64,000 nucleotides of DNA from contig CM046297.1 of NCBI GenBank assembly GCA_025267735.1, positions 20,052,011 through 20,116,010 on the forward strand, in the 5' to 3' direction. The position numbers and the translations under genes were made by a program. The stretch is from Mactra quadrangularis (Eukaryota > Mollusca > Bivalvia > Venerida > Mactridae). Below, piece by piece: positions 1-12,500 of the stretch (positions are counted from its first letter, which is position 1; the number at the start of each line of letters is the position of its first letter). A model generated the notes under the pieces. It was not told where the DNA came from, made no database searches, and worked only from the letters and a program-made list of their open reading frames with translations.

Positions 1-440
1 CATCACCAGATAGTGTCAGGAGACACTCTCCCAACAAGGAGCAAGGCCCACCCCGGCCTAAATATTAGGCCCAGATGGTGTTCGGAGACACTCTCCCAGC
101 AATAAGCTGGGCCCACTCTGGCCTAAGTATAAGGGCCACATGCCACATGATGGCAAAAGACACTCTCCCAGCAAAACCCTAGGTCTACCCAGACCTAAAT
201 ATAAGGGCCAGATGGTGTCAGTAGACGCTTTCTGAACAATGGACTAGGACAACCCTGACCTGAAAACCATTAGGGTCAGATTATGGCCACAGGTTTTTCC
301 TATCAATAGACTTAGACTACCCTTACCTAAGATATTTTGGACCAATTGTTGAAGGAGATACCTTCCCAAATATTGCCTAGAACCATCCTTATATATCATG
401 TTCATATCGTGTCTACAGAAACTTTCCCTAAGTTTTTATT
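1..440. repeat. degenerate tandem repeat, about 65-bp unit
   Basis: AGACACTCTCCCAGCAA with a CCAGATGGTGTC lead-in recurs about every 65-70 bases through four clear units, fading by 440. It runs off the left window edge. Confidence 0.8.
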
Positions 441-857
441 CTTTCGTATTGGTTTTATCAGTCATTGCCATAATGCCATAAACGAAAATACCTTCTGCCA
501 GTGATAATTGCTACTACTTTTAGTCAGGCCATTTGATACCCTTCTAACATAACAAAATATATCAGACTAAAGCTTGAGAAATTTTAAGATAATGACTGGG
601 TTATGGTCTTTTGTACCCCTAAAACAAATAGAACTACATCAGGTAACTGTAAGAAATTCATTCTGGAATTTTAAATTTAATAACAAAACAAAAACTAAGA
701 GCAAAATTTAAGAAACTAGGATTTAAAAATAAAAATTATGAAGTGATATGATAAAAAAAATCCTAATAAAAACCTAACTAAGTTAAATATTATCAACAAA
801 CCAAAAGAGTCCTATAACAACAAAATGAATGTTCACAGTAAATTCTACTGCTAGGCA

Positions 858-1222
858 AAAAACTTTGAACCTCCCAATTGATACATAGTAGGCTATCAGA
901 AAGCTATCCACTCCTGGAATTGCCACCCACTACGTACACAAACTGGGGTATTTTGACCTACCTAACCCTACATACTAACAAAAAAATGAAAAAAACTTTG
1001 AACCTCCCAATCGATACATAGTAGGCTATCAGAAAGCTATCCACTCCTGGAATTGCCACCCACTACGTACACAAACTGGGGTATTTTGACCTACCTAACC
1101 CTACATACTAACAAAAAAATGAAAAAAACTTTGAACCTCCCAATCGATACATAGTAGGCTATCAGAAAGCTATCCACTCCCGGACTCGCCACCGACTACG
1201 TACACAACCTGGGGTAATTTGA
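858..1222. repeat. 133-bp tandem repeat, 2.7 copies
   Basis: CTTTGAACCTCCCAAT starts at 863, 996 and 1129. Copies are nearly identical except for the last. Confidence 0.93.
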
Positions 1223-1672
1223 CCAAATATCCAATTCAGTCGCCTCATACAAAATGCAAGGCTGGACTCTATTTATGAGAGCGACAGGAATTTCTGACAG
1301 TCACTTGATGGTTCACTTACATTATTTCATAAACAAAATATTATTAAATCAATGTCATGACCTTAACCTCAAATATATTAAGACAAATTCACAATTATTG
1401 CACAGTCATGACCATAATTCACTGGCCAGAAGAAAGTGAAAATTACTTATTTCATATGGTCTTGACATACTTAATAACTCAGGCCAGAGCTGTATTAAAT
1501 TAAGGCAATGACAATTCAGACACAGAACAACCAAAAACATTATGATAATTTTTGGTGAATACATATACGTTTGTATCCATCAATAGAAATGCTCTAACAT
1601 GATGACATTTGTTATCACAATATGGGGCAAACAAGGGCCCCCATATTCAGGGTATGAAATAAGTTATCCAAC

Positions 1673-1866
1673 TCAGGAAACCCAACATTTAGGACACCAT
1701 ACAACATTGGCTGAATGAAAGAACCTAGGGAGCCCAACACTTAAGGCACCGTACATAATGTTCGCTAAATGTTTGAACCAAGGGAACCCAACATTTAGGG
1801 CACCATACATAACGTTGGCTAAATGTTTGAACCCAGTGAGCCCAACATTTAGGGCACCATACATAA
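1673..1866. repeat. 57-bp minisatellite, about 3.4 copies
   Basis: GCCCAACATTTAGGGCACCA recurs with a period near 57. It keeps an accidental minus-strand frame open (repeated MYGALNVG). Confidence 0.85.
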
Positions 1867-1934
1867 TGTCAGCTTATTGTTAGAGTGCACTATCTCCATG
1901 TTTGTCATTTTTAGATATACATGTCACTATGCGG

Positions 1935-2128
1935 TATTAAACTCTTTATAAAATCATCGACTCAAGAGCTTTCATAAATAATATTGAAATGAAAAGTAAG
2001 ACCGCTCACACTATGCATTACTATTCCAACAAAATAGAATAGTAACACATGATGAGAGTATCTTACTTTTCATCTCAAAATTACTGATGAAAGCTCTTCA
2101 GCCAGAAATTTTCATAAAGAGTTTTATA
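1935..2128. mobile_element. fold-back element
   Basis: Two arms of about 66 bases (1935..2000 and 2062..2128) are imperfect inverted copies; the loop itself contains TTACTATTC and GAATAGTAA. The whole 194 bp can fold into one hairpin. TA lies at both outer edges. Confidence 0.75.
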
Positions 2129-2766
2129 CAACATATATTAGATGCAGAATGGTCTAACTACCAAAATGCATCACCACAAATGATGGTGAAATGTACCGTC
2201 AGCACTGTACATTTGGAAATCATGTTCTTTGGTAAAACAAGTGTTTCAAAGACATAGATATACAGCATAGAAAAACCTACTGGCAATTATTGGTCTTAAT
2301 GAACAATACCATCAAGCTGAAGCTCTCAGAGATTTATTCACAATTGCCATCAAGCCATCAACTGCAGTGCATAAGCCCAGAAACAAACATGGCAAGTATT
2401 TAAAGCGATGACTGATATCAAGGAGAATCCCTTTGGCCAGTTTTTAACTCACATGCTATATACTTGATCTTTTAATAAATGAGCTTTCTTAATAGCATAT
2501 AACATGCACAATGCCCTGGATATGAAATGATATCAATTAAAATTTAGGCAATAGCACTTTAAATGACAATAAAACACTGCAAATGCCTTAAGTTTACAGG
2601 ATGTAACGTAATCATAAATCACCAGTAATAATTTGAAAACTTGCAAATACTAAGACTTACTGAAATGCTTGGTTATCTCCCTTTAATATAAAATAGAGTA
2701 TTTTTTTTGTCTATACAGAATAACTTAATATGATTTCAAAACCTGGCTTGGTAAAGCATAGAAATA

Positions 2767-3120
2767 CAGTTATCTATCAAAAGTTTTGAGACTAAAGAAA
2801 TTTATGACAAATTTTGAATTTTAATGATTATTATTGCTGAATCATTATTTCTAATTTATTTAAGTATGGTTTTTATGAAATAAAAACAGATTTTATTATT
2901 GATAAACATAAGTCGATTGATCTGACATCCACAAGACTCCCAAACAATGTTTATTGTTATCATATTCCATAACCTATGCTATTTTTTCAGTCTCATTTAT
3001 AATACCAAAAAATAATGCAAGGTATCAAAGCATTTCAAAATAAACGATTACCAAGTTTTAGAAAAAGCAATACAATAGGCCTAAAATCTGAAAATGTCTC
3101 AAAACTTTTGGTGGGTACTG
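2767..3120. mobile_element. Tc1/mariner-type MITE
   Basis: 354 bp flanked by TA. Left end CAGTTATCTATCAAAAGTTT, right end (complement) CAGTACCCACCAAAAGTTTT; the arms agree from AAAAGTTTTGAGAC inward. No coding capacity. Confidence 0.7.
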
Positions 3121-3723
3121 TACAATAAGATAGTAGTTTTCTGAAAAAAATTCTGTCATCATAAATAGTTTTGGAATTTACCTTTAGTACAAAAATTACT
3201 TTTTTGCTACACTTAAAAATCAGTTCAAAAGCAGAAAAAATGTTAATAGTAACAGTTTTATTTCCTAACAGTAATGCCTTGCCATATTCTTAAGATATTT
3301 CTGCGCTAGAATTTTCCCATTCCAGCATTAGTTTGAGGTAACATCCTTTTCCACTTGTCCAAAGAAAACAACATATTTTAATCAGCATTTGAATGAATTA
3401 CATATTACACATGCTATTGTCAAATTAAAAAGATGGCATAGACATTCCACAGCTGACCTGCAGATTTAAACATTCATTTGTCCATGGAAAAGTGGAAAAA
3501 AGTTGAAATCATGCCTATATATTTTATCCTATGGCCAAACATATTTTGTCCTCTTCAGCAATAGGCCCAACAACATACAGATAAGATACGCCACAAAAAT
3601 GCTATCAATACAGCATGTCAGTTTTACTGTGATCAAACCTGACCACAATAAGACAGAAACTTGCCGTCCAGTAAAATGACAAATATGGAGATAGTGCACT
3701 TTAACTTGAAGACAACAATAAGA

Positions 3724-3845
3724 TAACTCCCCACAAAGGAAACACCCCCACAAAGGGGACTCCCCACAAAGGGAACTCCCCACACAGGGAACTCCCCACA
3801 AATGGAACTCCCCACAAAGGGAACTCCCCACAAAGGGAACCCTAA
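3724..3845. repeat. 15-bp minisatellite
   Basis: Seven to eight imperfect copies of CCCCACAAAGGGAACT-like units. Confidence 0.88.
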
Positions 3846-3952
3846 CAAAAGACCCAGTGATGAAATCATGAAATCATTTCTTATCTAGCTCACTGTACAC
3901 AGCCCAACAGAAAATTTAATCAATCTCATCAAATCAGACCACTTACACCTAG

Positions 3953-4285
3953 ATCTCACCAACATGTAAGGCCAAAACCTCACCAACATGTAAGGCCAAA
4001 ACCTCACCAACATGTAAGGCCAAAACCTCACCAACATGTAAGGCCAAAACCTCACCAACATGTGAGGCCAAAACCTCACCAACATGTTAGGCCAAAACCT
4101 CACCAACATGTAAGGCCAAAACCTCACCAACATGTAAGGCCTAAACCTCACCAACATGTAAGGCCAAAACCTCGCCAACATGCAAGGCCAAAACCTCGCC
4201 AACATGCAAGGCCAAAACCTCCCTCACATGCAAGGCCAAAACCTCACCAACATGCAAGGCCAAAACCTCCCTCACATGCAAACAA
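3953..4285. repeat. 24-bp minisatellite, about 13 copies
   Basis: Unit AACCTCACCAACATGTAAGG plus CCAA. A multiple of three, so long repetitive frames are open on both strands; these are not genes. Confidence 0.95.
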
Positions 4286-4887
4286 CTTTGCAACAACAAA
4301 ATCCCTACCCTCAGGACAATTAACAGTATGGCTGCCACTGTACACCTTAGGGTTCAGCTTCAACTTCCAGTATGTGTGCTGTGGTTCCATTTTATTATGC
4401 TTTCCAGAGGTAAACTGGGATTTACCAGTGAAATAAAAATCGATATTCAACTGTTTGGAAACAATGAAAATTAATTTGGATGTGCTGTTTGAGGCATATC
4501 AGACTTACACATAAGATAAGTCAAGGCTTATGATAACCACAAAATTTATTTATTTTGGTTTAAGATCTATTTATTTCACATATGAGCCAAGGATATAATA
4601 TTTTCACAAGTAGCCACTCTCCAAATATTGCATCAGTATCTCACTTGTGAAATAAAAATCGATTTTAAACTGAAATAAACACATATCCTCTACATATTGC
4701 ATTTTACTTGAGTTAATTAGCAACACAATAAATGCCTAAAATTCTATTAACGCTAAAATTTAATGTCCAAATGCATTAAATCACTAAACATTCTTATTTT
4801 TTAAATAATGATTTAAAATATAAAATATAAAATATCAAATTTTGGCATCATATTATTATGAAAGATTACCAAACATAGACATCATCT

Positions 4888-5140
4888 CAAAAAGAAATAT
4901 TATCAAATATCAGAATTGTCTCAAAATGAAATAGTATCAAATATCGGAATCTTCTCAAAATGAAATATTATTGAATATTGAAAATGAAAATATTATCAAA
5001 TATCGGAATCGTCTAAAAATTATCAAACTATTTGAATTGTCTCAAAATGAAATATTATCAAATATTGGAATCATCTCAAAATGAAATATTATCAAATATT
5101 GAAATCGTCTCAAAATGAAATACTATAGAATATCAGCAGC
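4888..5140. repeat. about 34-bp tandem repeat, seven copies
   Basis: TCAAAATGAAATATTATCAA followed by ATATTGGAATCGTC recurs with small indels. Confidence 0.88.
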
Positions 5141-5467
5141 ATCTTTTAGATATGTTCAGTATTTAAGAAAATCAATCAAATGATTAATTTTCTTACTAAG
5201 ACCATGTGTTCATGGGACATGTATACTGTATATACCTAGACAAATGTGCTTGATATACTAGCTCGCAATATTAAGTTAAGCCTAACTCTTTATCAATCAA
5301 TCCAAATATGGATGAGGCCACCATATTTCAGACAACTTATATCCTTTTAATTGCACGTTCTGGTTTGTTAAATAGTACAGCTGGATTATTTTAGTCATCC
5401 ATCATACTGATTATTTTCAAACTCTTCAGTTTGAATGGTTTAAACCATTGTTTGCGAATGTCTGAAC

Positions 5468-5662
5468 TAGGGATGAGATGATATGGCTATATATTGATAC
5501 AATATCAATATGTCAGTTTCACGATATATATTGTGGCCTAGCATGATATATCACGATACAACTTACGATATGATGAAAACTACACTTATTGTATCGTAAA
5601 TAATCATATTGACTCCTTTTATATCGATAAGTATCATTGATGACCATTTCATCTCATCCCTA
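5468..5662. mobile_element. hAT-like MITE with TAGGG ends
   Basis: 195 bp. Ends TAGGGATGAGATGATATGG and its near-perfect complement, interior rich in GATATCGATA-like strings. Flanked by a 7-of-8 match (GTCTGAAC/ATCTGAAC), the 8-bp target duplication expected of hAT. Confidence 0.75.
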
Positions 5663-6311
5663 ATCTGAACAGTGAACCAAATCGTGAGCACTTAACTGCA
5701 GCCTACCATCCTAAGGTGTACCCTGGCAGCTCTACTTCCTGACAAATATTTATCACAATCACATCCCAGAAGGGGGCTATAGGAGGCTACGTCATGGGCC
5801 TCATGGTATTCCCACAACAGAGTGGCATTCCCACAACAGAGTGGCATTCCCTCTAAACTTGTTGCAGGGACACCACAATACTGCCACAATGGGGCAGAGA
5901 AGACAGTTGCAACCACCACACAATGGTAGTTGCAATCAGTGAGATTCTAGGATGTAAGTGATCTGATTTTAATGAGATATAAGTTCAACTGGTGAACTAT
6001 GACAGTGAGCCAGATCCCCTGTACACCCCCCAAACAGAACTGAACAAGAAAAAACACTGACAAAAGTGTTGTGAAATAATGCCATTGCTTATCCAACATC
6101 AAACTCGCCAGAATCTTATATATAACTGACCTAGTCAGCTGATCCATCAATGCTACTGCCACCAGGATTTACTCATCATGGGACTGGGCATACATCGCAG
6201 CAAAAATTTTGATTTTGAAATCTACCCAACTTTCTTAAAGTCTGTTTTCTGGGAATGCAAGAGACGGGAACCAAATAAGAGACGGAAACCTAACTAGTAT
6301 TAATGATAGAT

Positions 6312-6351
6312 TGATCAAGGCAAGATCACGTTGGCAATCTTGCGTTGATCA
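6312..6351. other. short inverted repeat
   Basis: TGATCAAGGCAAGAT and ATCTTGCGTTGATCA form a 15-bp stem with one mismatch and a 10-base loop. No function is evident. Confidence 0.5.
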
Positions 6352-6359
6352 TTCTAAAT

Positions 6360-9300
6360 TACGGAAGCCAACAGACACCTAACAGAAAGAATGAATTTGC
6401 CCTCTTGAGGTTACAAGATACTGTGATATAAAATAAATGAATGCAGCAAAAACAATGAAAAAATGAAAAAAAGGATAAATCTCCAAGTCAAATACTGTCA
6501 TTTACATAATGATAAATGTGTATTCAAAAGGTTGGTAGTTGGCTTAATAACTAACGTTAAACATCATGAAAGATGATATGTAATTTTAATGAATTGCTTA
6601 TCCTCTTTCATGACTTCGACTACAGTACTGTTAAAAAAAGTGACTACCTCGAAGATATCTTAAAAATTGTAATATAGAATAAATAGTGAAGTATAGAATA
6701 ATTAAAAAGTGTAACTCTAACATCGAAATAATTATTTTTAAATTTTAATACCCTCTAAAAGTACTTAATGTAGTCTCAATTTAAAGTGTATAAATCTTCA
6801 TCTTTTGCATATTGATTAGTTTGCAGTAACTTAATGAGAATAATTTCTAAGTAAACCAAAGATTAAATAAATCTAATAAAATTTAATGTTGACTGTGAAT
6901 TGCAGTGAAATGAAAATTTTACAAAATTTGTGAGGCAATAATTAAAATAAGAAACCAATAAAATTTTATACATTTTGATGTAAGAAGAATTTATCAGTGA
7001 GACATGGAAGATTTATACACTTACAATACTGTAGCCAGAGTTAGTTTTCTAGAACTCATACCTGAATACCAGCTTCTCATCTTACACAGTCTTGTAGAAG
7101 ATACACAAATGACACAAGCGCCTGGTTGGTAGAGTGATAACATATTTGGTCTCTCCATCAAATATCTAGGTTTAGTTGATCAATGATTTCTCATGTATTA
7201 TCACCTTAATACATTGTAAAAGGTCGAGTGGTTCATAATTCATACATAATACAAAGAACAGAAGAAAATAGGATAGCTAGAATTATGTAACAGTAGAAGA
7301 TTGAGTAGTTAGTGTGATTAGTTAAACCTAAAGATTTCATACAGTAAACTGTCTTAAAATCTAATTTACAAAATTGAATTCTCATTTCTCTTAAATATTA
7401 TACTTTAACACCCCAGCTGTTCTAAAGAGTCTTTTTTTTGAAAAAATTTTTAAGTTATGACAGTTTTCCTATATGCCCTTAACATGTTGGTTAATTTTGT
7501 TAGACAAGATAGTACTACAATCTAGGACTCCATACCCAAAACATTCATTCACTTTAATGGCCTACTATAAAATAATTTGTGATATATCTAAAAGGCTATT
7601 TAGATTTAACTGTAATTCTTTGTAAGCAAACCAAACTTTTCTACAGGAAAGATTCAAATATTAAAGCCAAAATATTAAGCAAAGTAAAAAATAAATGATC
7701 AATAAGGCATCATACAAAAATAATCAATTAAATTTTCTCCCACAATACAGATTCTTTAGAAATTAATTTTCTCACAGTGACCAAAAGATAATGTGATATT
7801 ATTTATGTCAAAAAGCTATATAGAACAAGCTGAGTGTGGCCAAGTGGTTACGATGTCGGACTTGAAAATATTCAATAGATAGCCATGTTGTTTCAAATTG
7901 CATACAAAATTAACCTAATAGTTTTCCTAAGCAAAAAGTTTTATCCTATTACCTAAATATTGACAGACCAGGAACCAGACTCAAGAGTGATTAATATAAG
8001 TTGAAAGAACTTGTCTAAAAAATCCAGCCACAGTGAATTAGTTAAAATGTACATAAATGAAAGAACTTATCTTTAAGGTTTAAATATAACGTTTAATTAC
8101 AAATGTTTTAGCATCACTTATGTAAATAAGTCAGTCTACTTTATTTATCATAAATAAATCAAGTCTTATACTAATAAAGCAGGATTCACAAAATCCTTTG
8201 GTCACTGTATATGTTTATTGAGTAAGGAGTCGTAGACATTTGGGGTGTGGAAATCTGGAAATCCCAATATATTCTGTATGTCTAAGATTATGAAAAATTA
8301 ACACCTCTTGCTCCAAAGTTCATTATCTAATGAATGATTAAAAGCTGTCAAAATAACGTCTGTAATTAAATAATTGCTATGAACATGAACAAAATTTTAA
8401 TTTATCCCCAATCAAATCAAAAGCAAAATTACATTTTCTAAGCAAACAGCATGATAGTTATACATATTGTACAATACTGTTCCACACCCCTTCCTTAAAT
8501 ACATCATACTTTTCCTCTAATTTTTGTGAATACAGCTTGTTCATATTGACCAAAGACAAATGAATACAATGAACATTTTAGTAACAACACTAAGACTAAC
8601 TTATCTACTGACTATATAGTAAGTGGTAGTAAAAGTGTAAACCTAGTCTCTGGTCAACATGAGTGAGCTATATATATGATAAAAGTCCTGATAAAAAATG
8701 TGATTTTTATCTAAATTTATCTAAATTCTACAATGAAAATTACATTACAAAGCACAACATTAAAGGTCGTCCTATCACCCCTGACAACCTACTTAAAAAT
8801 TAATGTCTAGAAGCATGAATTAAAGCAATGTCGATAAATAAAGCACTTTCTGATCACTTGAAGCAATTACAAGAAAATCAAAATCTTTGTTTAAACAGTT
8901 AGGTGAATCAAAAACTACAATGAAGTAAATGCTTAATAGAGGAAAAGTAGATCATCTAAATATAGACTTTTTCTCTTTCTATTCCATAATTACCAAAGAA
9001 CTAAGAATCTTATACATAAAGTGGCATGATATACAAAAGTAAAATGAGGAGACATTTTACTTCTTCTCAATTACAGTGATAGACTGTACTATGCATATTA
9101 CTGAAGTTTGGACAATTGGAAATTAATAGAGAAAAAGTCCCAGGTTAATATATTGCTAACTAGCCAACTACCAGACTTCAATAAAAATGAATGCTTTCCA
9201 GTTTTACACCAAACCATGAAAACTTGCAACATTAACAGGTACTCTCGTGCCATTACCTTAAACTATACATTTGCATATAGACTTACATGAGTAGACAACA

Positions 9301-9500
9301 ACTCCAGTTCCAGTTAACCCCAAAGTTTCCATATAGTGGATTGGTAAAAAATGGCAAACAGATATTCCAATGAAGTCAAATTTGTTGGAAAAATGATCAC
9401 TTTAGATATCCAAACTATTCTTCGAATATGGTAAAGCAACCATTTTGAGAAAGGGGTCAACAAATATCCGTATATAAAGACAGTATTGACTTGGCAAAAA
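6360..9500. other. gene-free AT-rich stretch
   Basis: Apart from the tRNA-like fragment near 7830, I see no coding exons, RNA genes or clear mobile elements here. It is presumably the 3' flank of the 99-residue protein gene. Confidence 0.5.
7830..7868 (+). repeat. tRNA-like fragment
   Basis: GTGTGGCCAAGTGGTTACGA followed by TGTCGGACTTGAAAAT resembles the 5' half of a Ser/Leu tRNA. No 3' half follows, so it is a SINE head remnant, not a tRNA gene. Confidence 0.4.
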
Positions 9501-9503
9501 AAA

Positions 9504-12500
9504 CTAGAAGTAATGTAAAGATCTTAGCGTGTTTTCTTCACTGTCACTGTGTACGTTCAAGCCATCTGGTCTTCCTGATCCTTCCTTCAAGTTGTATACT
9601 GAATAGCTCCATGGATTTGACATCATTTTGTTAAATCCTGAAAACAAAGAAATAACAAAGATAAATCAATTATGTAATAATATTCACAACAATAACACCT
9701 AAGATCTTATTATATTTATTTATCCCACATTTCGGCTGAGTGCCTTTTTCAAGGTAAATAAATAGTCAAAATAGTTTGGGTTTTTTCGTGTTGTTTTTTT
9801 TTTAAAAGATAAATCAAGAAATTACAATGACTAGTTTTTTAATAAGGATGTATGCTTGCTTTACAATTGCATAAGTTAAATGCTTTCCAAATCATCACTT
9901 CATAGTTATATAGAGTAGTCAATAATGAATTAATGGATCAGCACAAAACTACACTAAATACTTGTGTATTAACATATGGTTAGACCAGTTATGCATGAAC
10001 CAATCAGTATCCATTGAGTAGTTTAAGTTTGGTTTTCAATAGTCAGTAAAGTCAGACAAAAGGCAAAATAAACTAAAATGAAATATTTTATTGAAATGTC
10101 CCTGTACCTTTTTTATCATGACAGAATACGTAAAATGTATAAACTTAGGGAAAATGACCAGTGTTCCTTTTTACAAAATATATATATAAACCATTTTAGT
10201 ATATTTCATCAGCATACGAAGAAGTTTAAAATATTTTTGTAAAAAATCACACTGGCCAGTAAAATAATAGACGTAACTCTTTCATAAGAACTTACACTTA
10301 CCATAAATAAGTGAAATTTCTTGTTCTTTACATTGAAGAAAGGAAGCATCAGAATCATAAGGTTGGTTTGTCTGAAAACAAAAGAAAATTCTCAAAACAT
10401 TTTCTTAATAAACCATGTAGTCTGCTGTTATAAGAATGACTTGGTCACAATATATTAGAGGATGAAAAGAGGACTTGCTAGCTTTGTAGGTGATAACTAA
10501 CCATAATCTTAATAAATCAAGTATTTAATACTTAATTGTCTATGCCTACACTTTTTCTAAATAATAAACACCTATAAAGCTGTGAATACTCATAGGCTAG
10601 TGGGTACCTACATATTTTTTTCTCAATTAGAAAAAGGTACAAAACGTTTTAATAAGTAAACAGCCAAATTAGACTCAAAATATGTATAAAAATGCAGTTT
10701 TGTTCAAGATGTATCTATGGTGACAGCACCATTACTGATTCAAGTCCACCTTCCTGAAACTCAAATTGATTGAAACAGTTTTTTCTGAACAAAGTCGTTC
10801 TTTGTATTGGCAAAACATTCAGACAATCTCTCAACAGTTAAAATCTTATCTTTGGGCAACCCTTGTAAGTGTCACCAAGTAAGTCCTTTAATGATTACAG
10901 CCTTATTTTGAAGCAGCAATAACGAGTGAAGTCATAAAGTCTTTCTACGTTAGAGCTTTTAGGAATGAAGACTATGGTACATAACCATTAAATAAGATCA
11001 TAACCCTGGCAATCTGTACTGATGAAGACCATGCATAACCATCAAAATCTTGCCCTCCTGTAAAGTTTAGCGCCGATCAACTTCCACCCAGATGAAAAAA
11101 TCTCATCCAATGAGAGTTAAAAGGGAAGACGATCTCATTGTCAGTATATATATGAAAAAAATGTATTAAACCAAAATAGCCCAACTAAGACCTAAGAGCA
11201 GTTCACTCATAGCACCAGTCCATTTTTATCATGTTATCAAAATACTAAAAGGTTGCATGAGTCAGATCAATTCAATTTACAACTCGGTCACTTAAAATGA
11301 TATAAATATTCATTACATCAAAACTAATACAACATGAAAAAAAGCACTTAGCTGTAAGTCACATTGAGTAGATCTACACCAGTGGTCACAATCCAATCAT
11401 AATAACATCAATAATTCACATGAGCATTTAGTCAAACCATCAGTAAATTTCTGAAAATAAAGTCAAAACTTTAAAAATTTTGAACCAACTTCATGGAAAC
11501 AGCACATATCAACAATTTAAATTGTTTAATCCCAAACAGAAAATAATCACTAGGTCACATAGCTAATGGCCAGTTTTTTCACCTGTTACCTTTGATTTGT
11601 TATCATATACTTATTATTTTTGGTAAAAGATAGGCTAAGGTAGACAAAGGGCATGGTAGCAATTTCCATAGGAAACTGACCATTTGATTAGAGATGATCA
11701 AGGGGGTTAACTCTGCAATGTTACTTTAATGCACTAAATATTTTTATTAAGTTATCTCCCTTACACAAAACAATAAAACTTTCTACTTACTGTGTCATTG
11801 GTCTGTGAAGTACAAACATACTTGTTTAACAAAAATCTTTCATCTCTACTGAATTTTAAAGTGATTCCTCTGAAAACAAAAATAAAAATTCTCAAAAGAT
11901 TTTTCCAAATAAGGAGAAAATGTTTGTTCCTAGTAAAGGGTTACTTGATCAGTACATATTTGAGTATGAAAAGAGGACTTGCTAGCTTTACAGGTGATAA
12001 CTAACCATAATCTTAATATATCAAACATTTAATACTAAATTGTCTATGCCTACACTTTTTCTTAATAATAAACACCAATAAAGCTGTGAATACTCATAGG
12101 CTAGTGGGTACCTACATATTTTTTTCTCAATTAGAAAAAGGTACGAAACGTTTTACTAAGTAAACAGCGGAATTAGACTCAAAATATGTATAATAATGCA
12201 GTTTTGTTCAAGATGTATCTATGGTGACAGCACCATTACTGATTCAAGTCCACCTTCCTGAAACTCAAATTGATTGAAACAGTTTTTTCTGAACAAAGTC
12301 GTTCTTTGTATTGGCAAAACATTCAGACAATCTCTCAACAGTTAAAATCTTATCTTTGGGCAACCCTTGTAAGTGTCACCAAGTAAGTCCTTTAATGATT
12401 ACAGCCTTATTTTGAAGCAGCAATAACGAGTGAAGTCATAAAGTCTTTCTACGTTAGAGCTTTTAGGAATGAAGACTATGGTACATAACCATTAAATAAG

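Noticed and set aside
4062..4436. 124-codon plus-strand frame (and overlapping minus-strand frames) with repeated HARPKPHQ-like units
   Set aside because: It is the 24-bp minisatellite read in a frame that happens to stay open; both strands are open and the non-repeat tail shows no protein features.
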